From NCBI GenBank assembly GCA_045541135.1, contig JAZQIO010000006.1:12447-76446 (forward strand): a DNA stretch of 64,000 bases. The letters are read 5' to 3'. The DNA is from CAZNKU01 sp045541135 (GTDB taxonomy: Bacteria; Bacillota; Clostridia; Monoglobales; Firm-18). Below are positions 58,933-64,000 of the stretch, in pieces; the first letter of the stretch is position 1, and each line of letters opens with the position of its first letter. The notes under the pieces were generated by a model. The model had not been told where the DNA came from and ran no database searches. It was given only the letters and a program-made list of their open reading frames with translations. The translations under genes were made by a program, and so were the position numbers.

Positions 58933-61347
58933 CTAATTCATAGAGTTTGGATTAATGTCTATAAAAAGCTGATTTTCACTTTTTGCATAATAATCTGCAA
59001 TTGTGTGAAGTAAATCCAAAAGCTCAGATGCTTTTTTGTGACGCAATATAATACGCCACCTGTATTTATTTTTAATTCTGCTGTAAGGTGCAGGTACAGG
59101 ACCCATAACAGTAAGTCCTCGTAAGCGAAGTCTGTTTGCAATACGTCCAAGCTCGTGTATAACGCTTTCTTCCTTTTCACCCTGCATCATAAGTAAAACA
59201 AAGTCATTAAAGGGTGGATTTTTAAGCATTTCCCTTATTTCAATTTCATTTTCATAAAAGCTTTCGTAATCGTGATTTTTTGCAAATTCCAAAGCATAGT
59301 GTTCAGGCTGGTAAGTCTGTACAATGGCTCTGCCCTCTATGTCACCTCTGCCTGCACGGCCGCACACCTGCGTAATCTGTGCAAATGTACGCTCTGCCGC
59401 ACGGAAGTCGTCTATATTAAGTGAAATATCTGCCGCAAGCACACCCACCAATGTTACGTTTGGAAAATCAAGTCCCTTTGTAACCATTTGTGTGCCAAGT
59501 AAAATGGGTATTTTTTTACTTTGAAATCTGTTTAAAATAGCCTCGTGTGAATTTTTGCCCGATGTAGTATCTGCATCCATTCTCACAAATGAATTTTCGC
59601 CGAAAAGCTTTGAAATTTCTTCCTCTGCCTTTTCAGTACCACTGCCCATATAGCGTATATGTGTGCCACCACATATTGGGCATATTTTCGGAATAGCCTG
59701 CTCGTAACCGCAGTAGTGACACTTTAAAACATTAGAATTTTTATGATATGTCATTGAAACACTGCAGTTTCTGCACTTTATAGCCTCACCGCAGTCACGA
59801 CACATAACAAAGCTGTTAAAGCCTCTGCGATTCAAAAACAAAATTGTCTGCTGGCCGCAGGAAATATTCTTATCTATTTCTTCCAAAAGTCTGCGGCTGA
59901 AAACGCTTGTGTTACCGCCTCTAAGCTCTTCACGCATATCCACCGTTTCAATTTCAGGCATAGACATAAAGTTATGTCTGTTTTTCATTTCGTACAGGTT
60001 ATACATACCTGTCTTTGCCCTGTAATATGTGCTTACTGAAGGAGTTGCAGATGCCATAACAAGCATTGCACCCTCATTTTTACAACGGAACATTGCCGCC
60101 CTTTTCGCATCATATCTTGGTGAATTGTCAGACTTATAGGTAGTTTCGTGCTCTTCGTCAATTATTATTATACCCAAATTTTCAAAGGGAGCAAACACTG
60201 CACTTCTTGCACCTATTGCAACAGAAACCTCACCGTTTAGAATTTTATTCCATTCGTCAAACTTTTCCCCTGCGGAAAGTGCACTGTGCAAAACGCTTAC
60301 CTTGTCACCAAATCGACCTACAAAACGGTCTACCATCTGCGGAGTAAGTGAAATTTCAGGAACAAGCACAATGGCTTGTTTACCCATATTTAAATAATAT
60401 TCAATAATTTGTAAAAATACCTCTGTTTTACCGCTGCCTGTAACGCCTCGTATTAAACTGGGCTTGGTATCACCCTTTTTGTGGTTATCAATAAGGCTGC
60501 CAAGTACCACCTGCTGTTCATCTGTAAGCACCTTTTTTTCGGTTCTTTGATATTTGGATGCTTCAAAGGTATTGCGGTAAACCTTAAGGTCATAAAATTC
60601 TATAATTCCTTTTTGTTCAAGGGCATTAAGTGCCGCATATGACCCTTCGGAAAACATCACAATATCAGCCGCCGAAATGTCACCTGTCTGACGCAGTATT
60701 TCAAGCATTTTAAATTGCTTCGGTGCTTTTTTATGAAGTGCCGACCAATCCTCGGTATATTCTCCCATTTCCGTAAGTCGCACCATACGAACAAGCTTGC
60801 TTTTTACATTTTGTGCAATGGTATCGTCAAGAGAAATAACACCGCTTTTTTCCAAAGACTTTATTGCAGTATTAACATTAGACACCCAGGCAACAGCACC
60901 GTAGTCAACAGTACCTCCCGCATCAACAAGTATTTCCAAAAGTTTCTTTTTAGATGCGGACTTGCCACTTAGCTTTTCTATATCTATATCAGTATTAAGG
61001 AGAGTTATCCAACGTGTGGTCTTAATTTTTGTGCCTGATGCAACCACTAATCTCAAAGCCTGATAATATGTGCATATGCTTGTTTTTTGAATATACTCTG
61101 CAAGCTCCAAAAGCTTTGGAGTACAAAGTGGTTTTTCATCAATAACCCTTGTTATTTCCTTTAATTTTGTAAAGTTGGATTTATCCGTAAAACCGGTTAC
61201 AATACCCTCTACGGTTTTATTACCTCTGCCAAAGGGCACAACAACTCTTGCTCCCGGCAAAACATTTGTATCATCAGGAACAAGATACGAGAATTTTTTA
61301 TTCAGTTCTCTGCTGTTATTGGCTATTACAACCTCTGCAATACGCAA
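58933..61347 (-). CDS. priA: Primosomal protein N' (replication restart helicase PriA)
   Basis: 3'-5' helicase that reloads the replisome at stalled forks. 804 residues: N-terminal DNA-binding domain (VVPFGRGNKTVEGIVTGF), Walker A GVTGSGKTEVFLQ (about 304-316), DEEH box IIIDEEHETTYKSD, paired zinc sites (CRDCGEAIKCRNCSVSMTYH and CHYCGYEQAIPKICPICGG), and LGTQMVTKGLDFPNVTLVGV and QVCGRAGRG in helicase lobe 2. The start is a TTG at 61347 with AGGGTGA upstream. It heads the operon def-fmt-rsmB-DUF896-metallo-hydrolase-rlmN-prpC-prkC-rsgA-rpe-thiN. Confidence 0.96.
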   Translation of the reverse strand: MRIAEVVIANNSRELNKKFSYLVPDDTNVLPGARVVVPFGRGNKTVEGIVTGFTDKSNFTKLKEITRVIDEKPLCTPKLLELAEYIQKTSICTYYQALRLVVASGTKIKTTRWITLLNTDIDIEKLSGKSASKKKLLEILVDAGGTVDYGAVAWVSNVNTAIKSLEKSGVISLDDTIAQNVKSKLVRMVRLTEMGEYTEDWSALHKKAPKQFKMLEILRQTGDISAADIVMFSEGSYAALNALEQKGIIEFYDLKVYRNTFEASKYQRTEKKVLTDEQQVVLGSLIDNHKKGDTKPSLIRGVTGSGKTEVFLQIIEYYLNMGKQAIVLVPEISLTPQMVDRFVGRFGDKVSVLHSALSAGEKFDEWNKILNGEVSVAIGARSAVFAPFENLGIIIIDEEHETTYKSDNSPRYDAKRAAMFRCKNEGAMLVMASATPSVSTYYRAKTGMYNLYEMKNRHNFMSMPEIETVDMREELRGGNTSVFSRRLLEEIDKNISCGQQTILFLNRRGFNSFVMCRDCGEAIKCRNCSVSMTYHKNSNVLKCHYCGYEQAIPKICPICGGTHIRYMGSGTEKAEEEISKLFGENSFVRMDADTTSGKNSHEAILNRFQSKKIPILLGTQMVTKGLDFPNVTLVGVLAADISLNIDDFRAAERTFAQITQVCGRAGRGDIEGRAIVQTYQPEHYALEFAKNHDYESFYENEIEIREMLKNPPFNDFVLLMMQGEKEESVIHELGRIANRLRLRGLTVMGPVPAPYSRIKNKYRWRIILRHKKASELLDLLHTIADYYAKSENQLFIDINPNSMN

Positions 61348-61363
61348 AAAATCACCCTATTAT

Positions 61364-61392
61364 ATTTTATCACCTTTTACAACCTTTTACAA
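61364..61392 (-). promoter_or_regulatory. Promoter of the priA operon
   Basis: On the - strand TTGTAA, 17-nt spacer, TAAAAT, 16 bases before the TTG start of priA. Confidence 0.65.
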
Positions 61393-61403
61393 GAGATTTT
61401 GAC

Positions 61404-61437
61404 AAAAAAACGGATATGAAAAACATATCCGTTTTTT
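61404..61437 (-). terminator. Terminator of the metallophosphoesterase gene
   Basis: Nine-bp stem ACGGATATG / CATATCCGT with a 5-nt loop and T tracts on both strands. It lies between the metallophosphoesterase and priA. Confidence 0.85.
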
Positions 61438-61465
61438 AATATATTCATAATTTCCTATAACTGCT

Positions 61466-62782
61466 TTATTTGCTCAGGGTTTTAGCCTTTACAACAAGAG
61501 GAGCTTTGCTTTTGTTAAAAAACCAATCTCTTGCATACACCTTAAATATATATTCTGTATCAGGCTCAAGTCCGCCTATTGCAACAGAATAATAGTCGCT
61601 GTAATATTCACAGGAGGCGTCAATGTGATGCTCTGTATTAACAAAGTTTTCCCCAACAAGGTTACCATCTGTATCATAAGCTTCAAGAAGGTATGAATGT
61701 ATGTTGTCTTTAACCTCTGCAGCAGGGAAGAACAGTGTAGCATATGTATCCTTTTTATCTATTCCCATATACGCAGTTTCTGCAAATTCTGCAGGTACTG
61801 ATGCCGCCTTTCTGCTATTTACATCGTAAAGCTTTTCACCAATTTTAAAGTGCCAGTCCTTTCCACAGGATTTTGTACAAAGTGAAAAGTCCTGATTATT
61901 TTTTCTACCCTCTGTAAGTGCTCTCATTTCATCAGTCCAGAAGCTTAAGCGTTCTAAATTCACTTCATTTCCCGAAACAGTCATATATAAAGCGTGCTTT
62001 GTTCTTAAATTATCACCGTTTACAGGACTTCCGTATACGTACCCATAGTTTAAGGTAGAACAGTTAATTGTTGTAAAATTCGGCACATTCTCTTCACTTG
62101 GTTGCCATATTGCAGATTCATCAACAAGCGATGTATGGGTGTGCCCTGTAAATATAACAAGATTTTCATAGTCACGGGCATTTGCAGGATCTTCCACCTC
62201 TTTATTCCCACCCGGAGTTGTACCGTCAAGGTAGTCGTGCTGAATGTAAAATACAGGCTTATCCGGATTTTCACTGCAGACTTTTTCAATAAAAGGCTCT
62301 GCAAGTCTTTCATTACCCCAATGAGCACCTATAAACGTATAACCTCCAACTTCCTTTTTTACAATTGGGCTGTATTCTTCACCAAACACATTTTTCCAGT
62401 GTTCAAAATCTCCGCCCTTTGATTTTTCCTGAACCTGAACCCTGTTGTCGTGGTTACCGTAAATGCACATAAGCTCTGTTGTAGTACCTGAAAAAACTTC
62501 ATCAAAAATAGCCTTTAATTCACCTATTTCTTTTCTGGAAATAACAGTACCACCATCGCGTGTACCGTTTTCATAGTCGCAGGCGTTGGACATATCACCG
62601 GGCACAAGTATAAGGTCAACTCCGCGGTTTTTAAACCAGCAAAGGGTGTATCTCCACCATTCCTTTTGTAGTTCTCCGTAATAACCTATTTTTCCTAATT
62701 TTCCATAGTACTTAGGATCATTGTGTCCGTTAAAACCAATGTGTACATCACTTATAATTCCTACTCTTACCTGATTATCCAT
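61466..62782 (-). CDS. Calcineurin-like metallophosphoesterase with C-terminal beta (FN3-like) domain
   Basis: 438 residues. The metallophosphoesterase domain has VGIISDVHIGFNG (D-x-H, residues 7-19), LILVPGDMSN (G-D), CIYGNHDNR (G-N-H-D), IQHDYLDG and FTGHTHTS (G-H-T-H). A C-terminal part (about 330-438) reads like a fibronectin-type fold (SYLLEAYDTDGNLVGENFVNTEHH, YYSVAIGGLEPDTEYIFKVYARDWFFNKS). No signal peptide, so it is probably cytoplasmic despite the FN3-like tail. Substrate unknown. AAAGGGA lies before the ATG; monocistronic, with a terminator downstream. It is not part of the priA operon. Confidence 0.85.
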   Translation of the reverse strand: MDNQVRVGIISDVHIGFNGHNDPKYYGKLGKIGYYGELQKEWWRYTLCWFKNRGVDLILVPGDMSNACDYENGTRDGGTVISRKEIGELKAIFDEVFSGTTTELMCIYGNHDNRVQVQEKSKGGDFEHWKNVFGEEYSPIVKKEVGGYTFIGAHWGNERLAEPFIEKVCSENPDKPVFYIQHDYLDGTTPGGNKEVEDPANARDYENLVIFTGHTHTSLVDESAIWQPSEENVPNFTTINCSTLNYGYVYGSPVNGDNLRTKHALYMTVSGNEVNLERLSFWTDEMRALTEGRKNNQDFSLCTKSCGKDWHFKIGEKLYDVNSRKAASVPAEFAETAYMGIDKKDTYATLFFPAAEVKDNIHSYLLEAYDTDGNLVGENFVNTEHHIDASCEYYSDYYSVAIGGLEPDTEYIFKVYARDWFFNKSKAPLVVKAKTLSK

Positions 62783-62870
62783 ATTTTTATACCGTCCCTT
62801 TCAGTATTAATTACATATCCATGTTTGCGTCCTATGCAGTAATGCCTTTTAACATTCTATCACACCAAAT

Positions 62871-62902
62871 AAAAAAGCACAAGCCAAAAACGGCTCGTAC
62901 TT
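62871..62902 (-). terminator. Terminator after the decayed ORF
   Basis: Eleven-bp stem with G-T pairs (AAGTACGAGCC / GGCTTGTGCTT), loop GTTTTT, then TTTT on the - strand. Confidence 0.75.
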
Positions 62903-62910
62903 TAATAAAT

Positions 62911-63246
62911 TTATTTGAATTCAGGTCTTAGCATAACGGGTGATTCTCCAAACTTATCCAATTATTCAACATTATTTATATAAAATTCCTCAATTATTAC
63001 TCCGGTGACATAGGTATATACTTCACCGCATTCAAAGTAGAAAACGGTTAATTCCGGGAACATATCCGAAAGGATTTCCGCCCACGCTATCACTTCTTTT
63101 AAAAGATTTGGCGTGACATACATAGCAACAGCAATCTTTTCAACCTATTTATTCACATCACCAATAATGCACATGTCACAGCTTTTGGAATAATCCCCTT
63201 TCTCGGCTAATCCAAAGAGTTTTTCTGTTATATAAGATGCTTTCAT
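62911..63246 (-). pseudogene. Small ORF broken by two in-frame stop codons
   Basis: From ATG 63246 the - strand gives a coherent 112-codon frame: KASYITEKLFGLAEKGDYSK ... CDMCIIGDVNK, TAG (63145-63147), VEKIAVAMYVTPNLLKEVIAW ... TYVTGVIIEEFYINNVE, TAA (62962-62964), LDKFGESPVMLRPEFK and a final TAA (62911). Protein-like composition continues across both stops without change of frame and a terminator follows, so this looks like a recently inactivated small gene. The family is not recognised. Translation of the first 33 residues remains possible but there is only a weak ribosome binding site (GGAAG). Confidence 0.6.
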
Positions 63247-63338
63247 TTTATCATCTTCCGTAATTTAGTAAAACTGCAACAACCTTGTCACGAATTCTCG
63301 CTTCTTACTATGAATTGAATTGCCTTTTAATGCACCGA

Positions 63339-63637
63339 AGGTGCAATTCATGAGCCGTAAGGCTCAATTAATGAAATCATAGTTTTCAATTCATTGAGTT
63401 TGCTTTGCATTGCGAGACATAAGGTTTAGATGCAAACTTATTTTGGTGAAGTTTTGAACTTTTGTTCAAAGTGAAGTTGCTTTCGCAGTGAAGTTTTTGC
63501 TATACAAAAGTGAAGTTAAGTTTGCCACTCTGCCACAAGGCAGAACTTCACTTACGAAGTAAACTTCACTATCAATGATAACTTCACTTGCCGTAAGGCA
63601 AACTTAGTTGCATTGCGACACATAAGGTTTAGATGCA
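63339..63637. repeat. Hairpin-rich repeat with a 28-nt direct repeat
   Basis: A non-coding 300-bp block. A 28-nt sequence at 63407-63434 recurs at 63610-63637 with one mismatch. Between and before the copies are micro-palindromes with 3-4-nt loops (GCACC-GAA-GGTGC, GAGCC-GTA-GGCTC, TGCC-ACAA-GGCA, TTGCC-GTA-AGGCAA) and many copies of AACTTCAC or its inverse GTGAAGTT. It fills the 63247-63678 gap, where no gene is seen. Confidence 0.6.
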
Positions 63638-63678
63638 GTCTGTTTTCAAAGAGAGTTCGTGTTAAGTCAGGACAAGAA

Positions 63679-64000
63679 TCAACCTTCTGCAAAAACCTGA
63701 TTTGGCTCATCTCTTAATTCCCACAACTCTTCTCCGTCATACTTAAGCTTATATGTATCGTGCTGATTAGCAGTGACAACATTTACATACATTCCGTCTG
63801 CCTCTTGAAAATAGATTAACAGTCCTGACTTTTTAAATTCATCAAAGTCAGATCCAACAACAATGCTTTTATCAAACAAATAATTTTCTCCATAATAAAC
63901 ATCGCAAGAAAGTATTATTTCAAAATCGTCAACATTTACTTTTGGTATTTTGTATTTGAATACATCAAATTCTGACACTTGTTCGGCAGAACAAAGCACA
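63679..64000 (-). CDS. Hypothetical protein, 5' end outside the window
   Basis: The last 106 codons or so of a - strand gene whose start lies to the right of the window. Visible text includes FDVFKYKIPKVNVDDFEIILSCDVYYGENYLFDKSIVVGSDFDEFKK and LLIYFQEADGMYVNVVTANQHDTYKLKYDGEELWELRDEP. It is acidic and beta-rich with no recognisable motif. The GTG at 63999 is in frame but there is no sign it is the real start. The gene ends at the hairpin-rich repeat. Function unknown. Confidence 0.5.
   Translation of the reverse strand, partial: VLCSAEQVSEFDVFKYKIPKVNVDDFEIILSCDVYYGENYLFDKSIVVGSDFDEFKKSGLLIYFQEADGMYVNVVTANQHDTYKLKYDGEELWELRDEPNQVFAEG

Noticed and set aside
63145..63147. Amber codon as a recoding site (pyrrolysine or suppression)
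   Set aside because: The same frame also contains a TAA further on, no pyrrolysine genes are visible, and several normal genes here end in TAG, so decay is simpler.
1..64000. tRNA, rRNA, CRISPR arrays, prophage genes, transposases
   Set aside because: I looked on both strands and saw no cloverleaf-ending CCA segments, no rRNA-like blocks, no regularly spaced repeats and no transposase or phage proteins. The dispersed elements are all non-coding.

Overview
The window reads as chromosome of an AT-rich, anaerobic, Gram-positive Firmicute of the class Clostridia, probably a plant-glycan-using gut commensal. The grounds are strong AGGAGG-type ribosome binding sites, frequent TTG starts, sigma-A promoters with 17-nt spacers, and firmicute gene order (whiA-dnaE-pfkA; rimP-nusA-ylxR-ylxQ-infB-rbfA-nrnA-truB-ribF-rpsO-pnp; priA-def-fmt-rsmB-rlmN-prpC-prkC-rsgA-rpe-thiN-spoVM). 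A SpoVM microprotein gene points to spore formation or recent descent from spore formers. The exact genus cannot be read from the sequence.

Region by region. 1-4.7 kb: a sugar operon on + with a mutarotase (cut by the window edge), a DUF4867 protein, an FGGY sugar kinase and a single-chain electron-transfer flavoprotein (EtfB fused to a shortened EtfA). 4.8-9.4 kb: an unsaturated-uronide module with GH88 hydrolase, a KduI isomerase carrying an extra N-terminal discoidin-like domain, a divergent AraC regulator and a CBM9-like protein. 9.8-12.8 kb: a second AraC regulator divergent from a Gfo/Idh/MocA oxidoreductase and a hydroxypyruvate-isomerase-like TIM barrel. 13.1-16.7 kb: a cell-surface triad of ECF sigma factor, membrane anti-sigma-like protein and SLH/YcdB-like secreted protein. 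16.8-24.3 kb: a Cys-rich protein, rpmB, pgsA, pfkA, dnaE and whiA. 24.4-27.5 kb: an FAD oxidoreductase preceded by a decayed ceramidase-like gene, an amidohydrolase and ppa. 27.6-38 kb: the nusA-infB-rpsO-pnp translation supercluster. 38.2-46.8 kb: a + operon with HAD phosphatase, LtaS-type sulfatase, valS, folC, a membrane protein and ymdB. 46.8-48.6 kb: a small membrane protein and a class II aldolase. 48.8-61.3 kb: the priA-to-spoVM cluster. 61.4-64 kb: a metallophosphoesterase, a decayed ORF, a hairpin-rich repeat and a partial gene.

The accessory left part converts oligouronides and unidentified sugars into central metabolites: GH88 releases unsaturated uronic acid, KduI isomerises it, and the kinase and oxidoreductase/isomerase pairs handle other sugars under local AraC control. 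The right part is housekeeping, interrupted by non-coding elements.

The most interesting non-coding structure is a pair of about 274-bp, TA-flanked, terminal-inverted-repeat elements. Both sit exactly at the stop codon of an upstream operon gene (infB, prpC) and directly before the ribosome binding site of the next gene (rbfA, prkC). A second inverted-repeat family (792-1125, 12771-13001) and arrays of micro-hairpins also lie between genes. No tRNA, rRNA or CRISPR array was seen.
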